A DNA stretch of 64,000 nucleotides from contig JAHLKI010000001.1 in assembly GCA_025602905.1 (NCBI GenBank), positions 2,046,001-2,110,000 on the forward strand, given 5' to 3'. The number at the start of each line of letters is the position of its first letter. Position 1 is the first letter of the stretch. Below the pieces are notes generated by a model, which did no database searches, was not told where the DNA came from, and saw only the letters and a program-made list of their open reading frames with translations. The translations under genes and the position numbers were made by a program. The DNA comes from Phlyctochytrium arcticum. Its lineage: Eukaryota > Chytridiomycota > Chytridiomycetes > Chytridiales > Chytridiaceae. Below are positions 22,070 through 34,299 of the stretch, piece by piece.

Positions 22070-23907
22070 TATCGCGGAAAGGTGGTGTAGGGGGAGCCCG
22101 CAGGTGATAAAGGCCCGATAGTCGTGCGATTCGAGTCGACGGCGAGCAACGTTGCCGAAAAAAAAGGGAGCGACGCACGTGGAAAGGGGCCGATGGAGGG
22201 CGATGGTTTATCGCAGCGGTGGGAGCGCAGGGGCGGGGACGGCGTGCGCCCGGACGATAAGTAGGAAAACCCTGCCAGCAGACCCGCCATGCCCGCCAGC
22301 GATGGATACTTCTCGACCCAGTTACCCCACGCGTCTGTCTCCCTCCACGCTCGCAGCGCGTCTTTCTTTTGCCCGGTGGCCTATCTGCGGCCGTCCATGC
22401 TCGCCGACGCCCTGGGCTGCTTGCTCGCTGGCTGCTGCCGGGCAAAATGTAAACGCAGATAACAGCCTTCCTTATTCTGCTTGCTATTTCGTTTAGCGAT
22501 TAGCCGCCATTGGTTAACCTTATGCTTTACTTGTTGCTTTTAACTGGTTACTTGTTACAAACAAACTCATTCTTATCCTTGATAGGATATCCTTGGGCCT
22601 TGCTGGATTTCTGTTCAAATGGAACTTGCAAGAGGGACTCAGAGGGTTCGACAGTTGTGGACATCCACGCTACCGGCGGTACTAGGGCCACAACTCGTGG
22701 CATTGGGTTGCCGTACGGCTACATCGCGCTGGCATCGGGTCGCTCCCCGCTCCGGAGCCCAGTTACTGGGCGCGGCCATGACTCACACTGACACTATTTC
22801 TCCGCTCCGGGATTTCTCTTTTTCCCTTTTCCTTCTTTTTGGGCCAACCCCTGGTTTTGGGACGGATGGCCGTTTGGCCGTCTGTTGACCCCCGGGTTTG
22901 GCCCACCTGTCAAAATAATACTACGGGTAACTCGGCGGCGACTTGGGCCATGTCGCAAAATACAAAGGTCATGTCGGACACATACACGCTCTCCCAGAGC
23001 CAGAGGCCAAACAAATGTGCAAAAATTTTAACATCACTTTACAAATGTCTCGCTCCACCCCCTCCAAGAGCGCACCTACTGACTGATGCACCCAATGACT
23101 GGCCTATGAAAGTAGTGCGCGCACTGGCCCCTGCAGCCATGATGGCCAAGCATAGATATCACATGGACGGAGCATAATAACGGAGCATCACCCTCAATTC
23201 ATTGAATGTTTCATGGGGCAAAAATCCTCAAACGCTGTTGCAGTTTTCCACCCTTGCTGGCCGACGTACTCGAGTTTACCGGTAGCCGTTTGCGGTCCGC
23301 TGGCCCGTGAATTTCTGAAGCAACGTTCACGCGTTTATTCAACAAAAGTTGAACGCGCCTACGCAGGCCGATGACGGTCTACCAGTATGATTTTCAAAAT
23401 TTTGTGTTAAAAAATGTCAAATATGTTCTTTCCGTATACCGCAAAGTAATTGTTGGCCTGGGTTACTGGGTACGACAACACAGTTCTGAGACGCCAAAAC
23501 TGGGATTAGGTTTTTACCAAGCGACTTCTGGGTTGGTTGCCGGTTGTGTCCTTTTTGTCGCAGAGTTGCGGGCAGGCGGGCATTCCAGTTTTACTCTGAG
23601 GGACTATTTCCCACCTTTTCCCTGAATATCGAAATGCCGATGAACAATGTCTTCCAGGAATCACATTGTTGCAACAGCTGAATTCACAGAGATTTGGGGT
23701 CGACGGCGGCTGTGGCTTTGGCCAAAAACCGTGGGTTTTGGTCAGGTTTTGGTTTTTGGACCCCCATTCGTGGCTTCGCTTTGGGAGACATTTGCGGTGT
23801 TCTTGTCCGGCCGGGTCCGGCCGGTTCGGACACTTTGGAATCTTGTCGCGCAAAATGACAGTTTCGATGACACGATACTTCCATTTTGACACTCCGCCCG
23901 CCTTGCA
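22070..23907. other. Intergenic region between divergent GATA and UreF genes
   Basis: 1.84 kb upstream of both genes. Reading frames here are short and unlike known proteins. There is a GC-rich block at 22080-22440 next to the GATA start and a palindromic-looking GGCCGGGTCCGGCCGG at about 23809. Nothing further was recognised. Confidence 0.5.
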
Positions 23908-24688
23908 ATGGCAGCATCCCCATCGCCGACAGACTCCCAGATGGACTGGATTACCTGGATGCTCGCCGACTCGGCGCTGCCCACCGGCGGATTTGTCGCC
24001 TCGGCCGGCCTCGAATCCGCCATCCAAACCGGCCACGTCCAAGTCAACTCGGCCTCCAGTCTCGACCGTTTCCTCGCGTCCTCCGAACAAACCATGATGA
24101 CGAGCCTCTGCCCTTACCTGTTCCAGACATTCAACATTCTGGACCAGCCAGACTGTGTCCTCCAGGATATCGTCAAATTGGATCTGGAAGTCGACTGCTG
24201 TCTGGGCAGCAACACTGTCAATCGGAGAGCATCGCGCGCTCAGGGTATCGCCCTCCTCTCCCTCCTCCTCCGCGCCTTTCCCTCAGAAGCCCAACCAACA
24301 ACATCCCTCATCACATCCTACCGCTCTAAAATCCGCCAAGGCCTCGTCCCGGGCCACTTTATCATTTGCTTTGGCGTCCTTTGCCACTCTTTATCCATCT
24401 CAAAAGGTGTTTTTTTTCCCACGCCTTTTACGCGACCAAAATTCTCATTCCATTACCCTTTCAGAGAAATCCCTTCCCCTACTAAAATTCTTTCACCTGC
24501 GATCCATTCTCTCGGCCGCCGTCCGACTCAATCTACTCGGCCCCTACCAAGCCCAACAGCGCTTATTCCAAATGCGCAATGGTGCTCCCGTGGCGACAGT
24601 AAAAAGTCAGGTGTATCAGACCGCACCCGTACTGGATATTGTGCAAATGGTGCATGAGCGCCTGTATTCTAGAGTGTTTAATAGTTAG
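23908..24688 (+). CDS. Urease accessory protein UreF
   Basis: UreF acts with UreD/UreH and UreG in delivering nickel to apo-urease. Exons 23908-24406 and 24465-24688 give 240 residues, the usual size. Diagnostic blocks: MLADSALPTGGFVASAGLES (N-terminal), LDRFLASS, ASRAQGIALLSLL, PGHFIICFGVL and, after the intron, FFHLRSILSAAVRLNLLGPY and QAQQ. Its presence implies the fungus uses urea through nickel urease; no other urease gene is in the window. A methionine 12 codons downstream (MDWITWMLADS) is an alternative start. Confidence 0.93.
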
Positions 24689-24891
24689 GATTTTTTGTAG
24701 AGCTTGTTGTCTTTCTGTAAACTTTTTACGTCACGGCTTTTGGTCAAAGCCCCCTTCTCACATCAACGTGATGTACAAAGTAAAAGCCCTTGCCTAATTT
24801 AACTACACGAATAAATAACACGAACATCGACCCCAACCGCATCAACCCTTCTCCATTACATATCACAAATTACAACAGGACATACAAAATC

Positions 24892-25760
24892 ATGTTCCGC
24901 CCCCGCCCACTAGTTCTCAACCGGCAAGACGCTGGCCGCCAACTCGCCCGTCACCCCACCCTCAAAGCCTACGCATCCAACCCCTCCGCTCTCATCCTCG
25001 CGTTGCCGCGAGGGGGCGTTCCCGTCGCTTACGAATTGGCCAAATGTCTCCATATCCCGATGGATGTCTTGGTGGTGAGAAAATTGGGTATACCTGGGCA
25101 CGAGGAAACTGCTATGGGTGCCATGTATGTAAATGTTTTTTTAATGAGGGATCTGTGATTTTAATGTGATTTCTGGGGCGTAGTGCGACGGGAGGAGCGA
25201 AATATTTGAATCAAGACATGATTCGGATGTTGAGGATAAAAGATGAGGATGTCGAGCGAGTTACCCAACGCGAGGTATACATTCTTCCATTAGTCAGAAT
25301 CACAACATTAACCCATGCAAGATAGATGGCAGAACTTGACCGCCGCACCCATACCTACCGCTCCAACCGTCCGTTCCCTTCTTTGACCCACAAAATCGTC
25401 ATCTTGGTCGACGACGGGATCGCCACTGGGGCCACATTACGTGCCGGCATCCGAGCCGTGCGCAACCTGAACCCGACGAAAATTGTGGTTGCGGTACCGG
25501 TGGGGCCCCCCGATTCTGTGCAGGAGCTCAAAGAATTGGCGGATGAAGTCGTGTGTTTGCATATGCCTGAACCCTTTCATGCGGTTGGCTTGTGGTATGT
25601 TTTGTCTTTTTACTCATTTTGCATGCAGTATAATTGAAATGTGGATCGTGTCATTAGGTATGAGACATTTGGACAGACGGAAGATGAAGAGGTGATTAGG
25701 TTGCTTGATCAGGCTGCTGCAGCAAACGCTGGAGGCACAAAGAAAATACCGGTAGGGTAA
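24892..25760 (+). CDS. Type I phosphoribosyltransferase (COG1926-like)
   Basis: Exons 24892-25124, 25184-25274, 25326-25594 and 25658-25760 give 231 residues. The PRPP-binding motif VILVDDGIATGATL (about 25399-25440) is intact. Upstream, LALPRGGVPVAYELAK and VRKLGIPGHEETAMGAI match the COG1926 group (found mostly in bacteria), and the C-terminus has PVGPPDSVQEL and PEPFHAVGLWYETF. The natural substrate of this group is not established. It lies 200 bp downstream of UreF on the same strand, but no functional link is known. Bacterial origin by transfer is possible; the four exons show it is now a normal nuclear gene. Confidence 0.87.
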
Positions 25761-25938
25761 GATGTCATTTTATTTTTGGAAAAGAGGGCGATTTGTACAA
25801 TAAGATATACACAAAAAAATACAATATCAGCAGATTGGGAAGAAAGATAAGAATCCATAAACACATCACATACAGAGTTTGGAACCCAAGAAATAGATAA
25901 ATATAAAAAAGAGAAGGGAGGTAAGGCATCGTCCCGTT

Positions 25939-26840
25939 TTAGTCGCGTCGCATCAATTCCCGACGTTTGAGCATAGACGCAATCACATTGCCCCGACACC
26001 CAAAGCCTTCCGCAATGGCAATTACCTCGTCCCCGCTACTCGGCGCCGTGTCCAGCTCGGCCTGTGGGAATAAGAACGGCTTGGCCGAGCCAGGACCGTA
26101 GTACGCGTCTTCCAGACAAGGCCACATGGCGATGTTGAGCCCTTCGTCGGGGGTGGATTGCGGGGTGGGGGTTGTGCAGGCGGTTTGGTCGAGGTAGTGG
26201 AGGAGAACAGAGAGGCTGTGAATGGATTCGAGTACGTCGCAGGATGCGTCCCGTAGGAGGGATTCGGCAATGAGGGAGTCGTCAGCAGTGGCGTGGACTT
26301 GGTCCTGGGCGATGCGGTACAGGTTGTAGAATCGTTGGACTATTGTAAAGGAGGGTTAGAACTGCGTCCTTCCACAGTATGCGTGGGGTAGCACTTACGT
26401 TGCGCGTCAGTTGTCGCGGATAACACGTCGCAGGTCCGGATGGCAGGCAGGACATCCAGGTTGTACACCCGAGCCGAATTTTGAAGGATCCGGTCAACGC
26501 CTTTACCAAAGGTCGTGTTGAGCCAAGAGTCGGGCGCGGGCAGACCGGGAACACAGGTTGCGGTGGGTACCGGTGCATCTGTCGTTGTTGTCGCTGCTTC
26601 CGTGGTTGTCGTAGTAGTGGGAATGGGCAGAATGGTCATCGTGATGGCATCGGTCGTCGTCGCGGGTACCGCCGTCACTGCTTCAGTGGCGGTCGCAGTG
26701 GCAGTCGCATCTCCCCCACCACCAATAGCTGTAAGTGTCGCCGGCCCACCAAATTGTCGTCGTTCGAGTTGGGCAGGATGCGGCCGTCCCAAAGCACTTG
26801 CAACCAACCAACATCCCACTAAAACGTTCACGAGCATCAT
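25939..26840 (-). CDS. Predicted secreted protein with Thr/Ala-rich stalk, function unknown
   Basis: Minus-strand exons 26840-26399 and 26339-25939 (280 residues). The N-terminus MMLVNVLVGCWLVASALG is a good signal peptide, followed by RPHPAQLERRQFGG, which contains a possible Lys/Arg-Arg processing site. Next is a Thr/Ala-rich, probably O-glycosylated segment (TATATEAVTAV, TTTTTTEAATTTTDA). The C-terminal 170 residues look folded, with about six cysteines (CVPGLP, RTCDV, ASCDVLE, TACTT, PCLEDAYYG, GFGCRGN). I do not recognise the fold. It may be a wall-associated or extracellular protein. Confidence 0.7.
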
Positions 26841-27726
26841 GATGATAAATAACAAGTTTGAAAGATGAACGTGAATGGCGGGGGGTGCAATACCCGGACA
26901 CGATATTTATGTATTACATCTTTGGGATGAAGTCTATGCAACTTTTTGGACGCGACGCGTAGAGGTGTGGATCACGTCAGCAGCGAGAAGAGATGTTGGC
27001 TTCTATGACCGCGGGCGCGCGCGGCTTCTTTTAAAATGAGCTTGGTCAGCCCTTCTAAAGCTCCGAGGGAATGCCTCGTAACCAGTAGGTGAACCGGCCG
27101 TTTGTTCTCCCTCTTGTTACAATAACATGGGTAAGCATAGATGCGAAAAATACGCGATATATATGCGCAAAAACCGGTTTCATAAGACTGGGCTTGCCTC
27201 TTTAGCCCGTGGTTTCGGATAATATGCTGAGATGTTCCTTAGTTGGCAATATGGGGACCTGATTACCGTCGTTGTGATGAAAAAAAGGTCATGTCCGAAC
27301 GTGTCCGAACATTGGATGTGCACTATTGGAGCAGCCGGAAAGACGAACGTTCTACTGTAACAGCGTGCGACGTGTATATTGTGGGAATGAACATCATCTA
27401 CTCGATGGCGAGAAGGTGTGCTCTCTGTCATGAGAAAAACTGTGCAGTTTGCAGCAGTTTGCGCAGATGGTGACCCGACGCGTTTTTCGATTGACAGGTC
27501 GCGTTCTGCCCTCGAATGCATCACATGGCTTCAAACATTCGAATGCAAGTGCCGAAAAATCCGCCAACCAAAGGGCAGCTCTTGTGAGAATCTCCACAAA
27601 GGCATCGTCAAAAGAAACTTGATTCACCTTCTTACTGACCTACTTTGTCGATTGTTCCCCGACGCGAATCTTTGTAGACTCAACGAAAGGTTTTTTTTTC
27701 AACTCTCCAACGGAAGTCAAGTCATA
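26841..27726. other. Intergenic region between divergent secreted-protein and importin alpha genes
   Basis: 886 bp of shared upstream sequence. Short frames only, including an upstream frame at 27418 that overlaps the importin start out of frame. No RNA gene was recognised. Confidence 0.5.
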
Positions 27727-29835
27727 ATGTCTGCTCCGTCCAAAATCCCGGAACACCGTCTGCAAACGTTCAAGAACCGAGGTGCTTACAAGACCGATGA
27801 ACTCCGACGGCGGCGCGAGGATGTTGCTGTCGAACTCCGAAAGCAGAAGCGTGAGGAGTCTTTGGCCAAGCGTCGAAATTTGGCCGCGGTGAATGGAGCC
27901 CAGTCAGAGTCGGAAGATGAGAATATGACTATTGGCTTGAGCTCGCAGGTAAGAATTTTGCCAAAGATCTAGGTGGGCTGTAGAGTTTCTGTTTTTTGAC
28001 ATGGAATGGTGAATTTAGGAGAGTATGGCGGAGATGGTCAGCGGAGTTTTTTCGGACAATGTCGAAGATCAGTTGAGTGCGACTGCGCGCTTCCGCAAGC
28101 TCCTCTCCAAGGGTATGCGCAAAATGTCTTTCTGTGAACTAGGATTGTATTAATCGTGTTATAAAACTTGTAGAGCGAAACCCACCCATCGAGGAAGTCA
28201 TTTCTTGCGGTGTGATTCCCAAATTTGTCGGATTCTTGCACTCTACCAACCCCATGTTGCAGGTAAATTACCGCAAATTCATGACATGAGTATGGAATAA
28301 ACCCTTACCGTATTTGCGTATAGTTTGAGGCAGCATGGGCTTTGACAAATATCGCGTCTGGATCATCTCAGCAAACCCAAGTGGTTATGGACGAAGGCGC
28401 AGTTCCCATTTTCGTCGAGCTGTTGAGCTCACACAACCCCGATGTCAAGGAACAGGTACGTAATTGACGGACCCTGTATGTCGTTTTGCGATCTTTGCTT
28501 ATCCCGTTCTTATTATAGGCCGTCTGGGCACTTGGAAACATTGCTGGAGACAGCCCCCGCTGCCGCGACTTTGTTCTTCACCAGGGAGCATTGCGTCCAT
28601 TGCTCAACATTTTGAACGAAAACACCAACAAGCTTTCCATGCTTCGCAACGCTACCTGGACTCTTTCCAACTTTTGCCGTGGAAAGAACCCGCAGCCGGA
28701 GTGGCCTATGGTTAGTAAAAGCGTCGTGCGCATTGGGTCTCGGGTTTGGGTTCTAATCAGAGAAATCCCATAGATTGCACCAGCCCTCCCCATCCTCGCA
28801 AAGTTGATTTACACAAACGATGAGGAAGTTTTGACCGACGCGTGCTGGGCCATCTCTTACCTCTCTGATGGTGCCAATGAAAAGATTCAGGCCGTTATTG
28901 AAACTGGAGTTTGCCGAAGATTGGTAGAATTGCTCAAGTAAGTGATATTTGAAAAGCACACGGTGTGATGACATGGGCAGAAACTCATACTGGCGGATAG
29001 CCACTCCTCCTTCACGGTACAAACACCAGCGTTGCGATCCGTTGGAAACATTGTCACGGGCGATGACACACAAACCCAAGTCGTTATCAACTGTGACGCT
29101 TTGACTGCTCTGCTCGGACTTTTGAACAGCCACAAGGAAGGTATCCGCAAGGAGGCTTGCTGGACCATCTCCAACATCACTGCTGGAAACGCTACGCAGA
29201 TTCAGGTAATGCTGAACGTTTTCATTCAGCAGTTTGTGATTGCTCATACCATCTTTTCCTGTAGTGCATCATCGACGCAAACATCATTCCACCTCTTATC
29301 GCCATTCTTCAGCGTGGAGAGTTCAAGACCAAGAAAGAAGCTTGCTGGGCCATTTCAAACGCCACGTCCGGCGGTCTCTCAAAACCTGACCAGATCAAGT
29401 AAGAAAAGGATGATCATCCGTGAGGGCCAACGAATGCATACTTACACTGATCTTTTTTTAAGGTACCTGGTCCAGCAGGGTTGCATCAAGCCACTTTGCG
29501 ACCTTTTGACCTGCAACGACAACAAGATAATCCAGGTTGCTTTGGATGGTCTCGAAAACATTCTCAAGGTTGGCGAGTTGGAGCGCATGCAACACAACGG
29601 AACCAACGAGATGGCCATGTTTATTGAAGAGGCTACTGGAGTTGAAAAGATTTACCAGTTGCAATTGCACGACAACGCCGAGATTTACAAGAAGGCCTAC
29701 AACATCATTGACAAGTACTTCAGCGATGAAGAAGATGACTCTTCCATGGCCCCTGAAGTTGACCAAACCACCGGAACATTTGCCTTCCCCAACTCCATGG
29801 ATGTTCCCAAGAGTGGATTCAACTTTGACCAGTAA
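27727..29835 (+). CDS. SRP1: Importin subunit alpha (karyopherin alpha, Srp1)
   Basis: Nuclear import adaptor that binds classical NLS cargo and importin beta. Nine exons: 27727-27948, 28019-28112, 28174-28262, 28324-28455, 28519-28710, 28774-28937, 29001-29205, 29265-29398, 29463-29835 (534 residues, normal size). The basic IBB domain is N-terminal ([37 protein letters not shown]). Ten armadillo repeats follow with the NLS-groove Trp/Asn pattern: [66 protein letters not shown] and [11 protein letters not shown]. The acidic C-terminus (FSDEEDDSS) is where Cse1 binds. Confidence 0.97.
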
Positions 29836-30184
29836 ATTCCCCCACAGCATCGCGTTATCTCTCTATATCCCCCCCAACTCCCCCTTTTGTTACCCAGCCA
29901 TTTGCATTGTTAGGTTTTCTTAGATTTGCTTTGTCGTTTTCTTTTTGTTTGTGCACCCGTCTGAGCTAGATGTCCACTTTTCGGAGTAGATGTGATTGTG
30001 ATATTCCCCTCTCCCACTCCTTCCCCCTTTGTTACTATTCCCCAATCCCAACTTTTTTTATTGGTCTTGAATGACATCAAATTACGAAACCCATCATGAA
30101 AATTACAGAATCGCTTGTCAATAAGCAAACGAAAAACACACTTCAAAAAGCAAAGTCAGACCACACTCGCTTCAAATTTCCTAT
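29836..30184. other. Intergenic region, convergent 3' ends
   Basis: 349 bp with pyrimidine-rich runs (29855-29895, 30005-30055); presumed 3' UTRs of importin alpha and the SET gene. Nothing else recognised. Confidence 0.5.
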
Positions 30185-32552
30185 TTACATCAGCAGTGGC
30201 GGGAGATTTTCGTTCTGGTAATAGTAACTCACACAGGCCCTGAGCGGTCGCTTCCGTCCTGGCGTAATGTTCTCTGCGGGACCACTACTTTTGCCGTCAC
30301 TAACTGTCGTCGCCTTTTTCTTGGTATTACTCTCGCTGGAGAGTACGGAGCCCGTGTCATCGCCCTCAGTCAGTCTAGACAAAATTTGCTGAAGCCGTTT
30401 GCTCTTTGGTTTTTGTTGTTGTTGTTGCCCACTCTTCCCGGTTGGTGTCGTAACCGTAGTCGTAGTGGCGTCCTTGCCATCGTCTGATTGTTTCAAATTT
30501 CGGCGTAAATAAATATTCGGGGATACCCGTTGCGGTCTCTCAATGGGGACGTGGGTGGTAACAGTTTTCAATGTCCGTTTGGCAGCTACCGGTTTCTTGA
30601 TAAACCTCTTGCTGCTGGGAGAACTCGTTTTGGGTATTTGGAGTGCTGCCAGAACCAAAAAAGAAAGGATTATTATTAGTTGTCCGGATCAATCATTTAT
30701 GTTGTTTCACGGTGAATGGAAAAATTCCTTTGGGCAAAGCCGGCCCTTACCTGCTTTTACTTTCTCGGGTTTCTTATTCAGCCCAATGAACCCTGGTACA
30801 AGAGGTATGAGATGGAGGTGCTAGCCAGGTTTTGTAGCAAATGAGGCCACACATACCTCGGCATAAACTTGCGCCGCACAGACAGGCCTGCATAGGTCCA
30901 AACGCCTCAAACTTATAGTCGTAAGTCAACTCTGAGCCGGCAAATATATCCTCCGAAGTAAAAAGTGCTACACGATATTCCCCATCCACCAACCTATTAC
31001 ACACGCAAACAAGAGAGAGAACTTTAGCTTCTGTTCGTTCCGGAGAAAAGTATCGCAAATCATGCGTTTCGATTCTTACCATTTCTCAATATGACAATTG
31101 GGCTGACAACTGTGATTTATAAACCGTGCCTCTGTGCCTTTCCGACAGGCATCAATCACTTCGTTCCGCGCGTAATTCAAGAAATAGTAATTCTCGACAC
31201 CATTGTAGATGGTTTCCATTCTTTCAATGCATGTGTCCTGTGATATAATTTCCCCTCGGTACTCGATAACGAGCGTGCCCCGCGGGATGTTGACAGTCGT
31301 CAAGAGGCCATAACCGCGAACTGCAGTCTATGAGAATGTTAGGTAATGCTCGAGAGTGTACAGACAGAAAGAATTTATAGACACTAACCCATACGACATC
31401 AATCCCTTTCACTTGCTCCTTGGATTGGAACCTCTGATTTGAGCACTGCGCACCTCCGGGGCAATGCTTTGGAGAACACTCAATGAACATGCACCTGATG
31501 CAGAAATTTTGGTGAGTATAGGTTCAAGCCAGTATAAAATCTACACACCTGTTCAAGCATCGCTCGCCACACGTCGTTTGCCCCTCGGGGACTGGTGAAC
31601 ATTGACAGATGGGTACTTCTTTCACCTTGAATGGTTTACGATCCACGAATATATCTAAGAAATGTGCGTGTCAAGTTCGAGAATCCTATGCAGGGGTAAA
31701 AGTAGCTTACTGCGAGATATCCTGATGAAAGGACTGGGCAGTTTCCGGATCAGCTTCATTCTCATCTATAGTCAAGATGGCTTTTGTGTTAGTTTTCATA
31801 GAGCATTCCATGTGCACCGTACAACGTACCGCCATAGGACCCCCACTGCTTTCTATGTCAGTAAACAAATCAAAGGGCAGTTCGAATTCCGCTTCCGTCT
31901 CCAGAATATCTTTGCCGTAGTCTCTGGGCAGCGGCCACGAAAACGTCTCCGCTGAGCTGTCATCATGCTCGTCACTCTCGCCTTTATAACGAGAAGAGTA
32001 GATCCCAGCTGACAGGAAATGCTTTTTTTCGTACAAGGTCTCAACTTCTGCTCCCCCGGTCCACAACTCGGCCTTTTCCTCCGCAAACCTTCCAGCTATT
32101 GGTGGGATGCCTCTGCGGGTACTGCTGGAATAGTGGCTAGGAGAGTCTTTGCCGTTCATGTTGCCGTACGTGTCGGTATGGCGCCTTCGTCGTTTGGAAG
32201 ACCGTACTGGCTCTGCACCACCATTCAGCATACTTGAATATCGGATCCATCTGCTTAATGCGGTAGGTACATCCTTCCACCCGATGGATAGTGGGAAGGA
32301 ACCGCCCTTATCAGCTTTTATGACAGCTCGCAGCTGGTACTCCATCAACATCCCTCCCAATTCCCATCCATTGTCGGCAGCCCCACAAAACAATGAAGGT
32401 ACTGGGGAATGAAAAAACGTGCTTATTTGACGGTACGCTGAAGACTGTTTCTCGACGTAACCTCGGAGCCGTCGCTGAATTGGCATTGAAATAGGATTGA
32501 ACGGAAAGGCGGCACCTTCGCAGTCGTCTGCTTCTTGGCCATCGGTCGACAT
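30185..32552 (-). CDS. AWS-SET-postSET histone lysine methyltransferase (Ash1/Set2 group)
   Basis: Eight minus-strand exons: 32552-31830, 31765-31711, 31654-31549, 31494-31389, 31327-31080, 30993-30857, 30792-30751, 30645-30185 (625 residues). AWS domain: VPICQCSPVPEGQTTCGERC then CMFIECSPKHCPGGAQCSNQ. SET core: AVRGYGLLTTVNIPRGTLVI, EYRGEIISQ, the SAM/pseudoknot motif RFINHSCQPNCHIEKW and ELTYDYKFEAFG. Post-SET Zn site: CLCGASLCRGFIG. All catalytic motifs are intact. The domain order fits the family that methylates H3K36 (Set2, Ash1L, NSD). No PHD, bromo or SRI domain is seen; the 280 N-terminal residues match nothing I know. The acidic/basic C-tail looks disordered. Confidence 0.9.
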
Positions 32553-32676
32553 TGCCGGCTGTCTATGGTCGCCGGTATATGCTGCCAGAATTCAGCGGAC
32601 TTTGCCGCGTTCTGTCTGTGGTGCAAGAACAGGTGGAAAGAACGCGAGTGTCTGGGTCCCTGGACAAAAACTCAGG

Positions 32677-34177
32677 ATGGCAACAGACTCATCTCCCAAA
32701 AAAAGTTTATCTTGTCAACCGACTGATGCCGAGGCCCTTCGCGGCACTGTCAAAGGCAGCTTTGCGTACTTTACTCTCAAGGACCGGGTGCCAACCATCT
32801 TGGTAAAAGCAGTAAACTCTCTAGTCCAAGAGCTGCGTTCCCACGCTCCTTCAGGCCTCGCGGAAGTGGACGCAAAACGATGTATATCCAAGATCAGCCA
32901 ACTCACATATGAGCTGCAAAGGGACCGAGAGATTTCTGAGCTCGAGGACTCTGGAAATGACAGCGATGTGTGGAACGCTCTGATCAAAGAGCAAACCCAT
33001 CCAACTTGGTTTGCCACCACCTGGTTGTTTGCGGAATGCTTTGTGGTAGGTTGTTCTCAGCAATACCGGCAGGTAGTTACTGAAAGGAATGCAGTATAGA
33101 AAGCTTCAGGAGATTTTCAGTCTCTCGGATCACTGGAAAGGCTACGATGCGTTCCGCACTGATAAGCAAGTAATGGCATATAAACAGTCATCCTTTCTGC
33201 ACATCCTTACTCTGTGCTTTTCAGGCCTCACTCATGAGCTCTTTATCCTCCATTAATATTATTGTGGCACAACTAGTGGTTGATAAAACTCCCGATTGTG
33301 CGATCGGTGCCATCAATGAGCGTACGGCTGAGTTCTTGATGGTAAGTGCTCGTCGTTCTTGGCACTACGCAGTGTCTAACAAGGATTATAGTTCTCTTTA
33401 TGGGGGAACCAAGCTGATTTGTCGTTGTTCACAAACGCGCCATCCACAAACAGTCTTCATGCCGAGAGCTTTGTCAATCTGCATTCATCAAAGGAACGAT
33501 TGCTCGTTGATGATACGATCTCGTTTATCGAACATCTAAGATCGGGCGAGAAGGGCAGGATCGACATAGTACTCGATAACGCTGGTCTAGAGTTGTTTGC
33601 TGATCTCGCTTTGGCTCATTGGCTGCTGTCCACCGAACAAGCGACGTCCGTTGTCTTTCACGTCAAAGAATTTCCCTGGTTTGTTAGCGACACCACAAAG
33701 TCAGATTTTGAGTGGTTGTTGATGACTCTGGAAAAGCACTTTGAGAGCGAGCAACCGGCCATGTTGCGGCTGATTGCTCAATGGAAAGGCTGGCTGGACA
33801 ATGGTCAATGGAAAATACAGTCACATCCTTTTTGGACATTGCCGCACTCATTTTGGACGCTGCCTAGAGTGGCACCTGATTTGTATCAAGAGATGGCACA
33901 TTCTCGCTGCATTGTTTTCAAAGGGGATCTGAACTATCGCAAGGCAGTGTCGGATTCGATGTGGCCAACTACATCTCCATTGCGGGATGCGCTTGGGTCT
34001 CTTTGCCAAGAAAACACTCCAGCCCTGTTATTCCTTCGCACCTGCAAAAGCGACCCAGTAGTGGGGCTGCAAAGCGGTCAAGCTGAAGACCTTTCCGCAA
34101 AGGCGAGTGACTGGCGTACGAATGGTCGGTATGGCATGATTCAGTTCCAAGGCTTGGGAGCGGCCATCCAGTTCTAG
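32677..34177 (+). CDS. DUF89 metal-dependent phosphatase, ARMT1-like (damage-control phosphatase)
   Basis: Exons 32677-33045, 33095-33169, 33225-33341, 33392-34177 (448 residues). Family landmarks: TLKDRVPTILVKAVNSL near the N-terminus, TWFATTWLFAECFVYRKLQE, LLVDDT, the metal-site motif IDIVLDNAGLELFADLALA (Asp-Asn pair), VFHVKEFPWFVSDTT and VFKGDLNYRKAVSDSMWP. These proteins hydrolyse phosphate from damaged sugar phosphates such as fructose-1-phosphate in a Mn/Co/Ni-dependent way. The human member was also reported as a protein carboxyl methyltransferase. Divergent from the SET gene (124 bp between starts). The start follows the first in-frame Met before the conserved region. Confidence 0.92.
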
Positions 34178-34299
34178 TTGAATCTAAATTTGTAACGATA
34201 CATCAAAGCGAACCTGCCTAGCTTGCACAGTAGATAGATAGTATTGTCCTTCCCCATCATCGTTAACGTCACCCATCTCAATCAAACTAGTCTACATCT

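Noticed and set aside
20906..22445. Several long plus- and minus-strand frames over the GATA gene (for example 21819-22445 minus)
   Set aside because: They are shadows of the GC-rich, CAG/CAC-repeat coding sequence; none has a recognisable domain.
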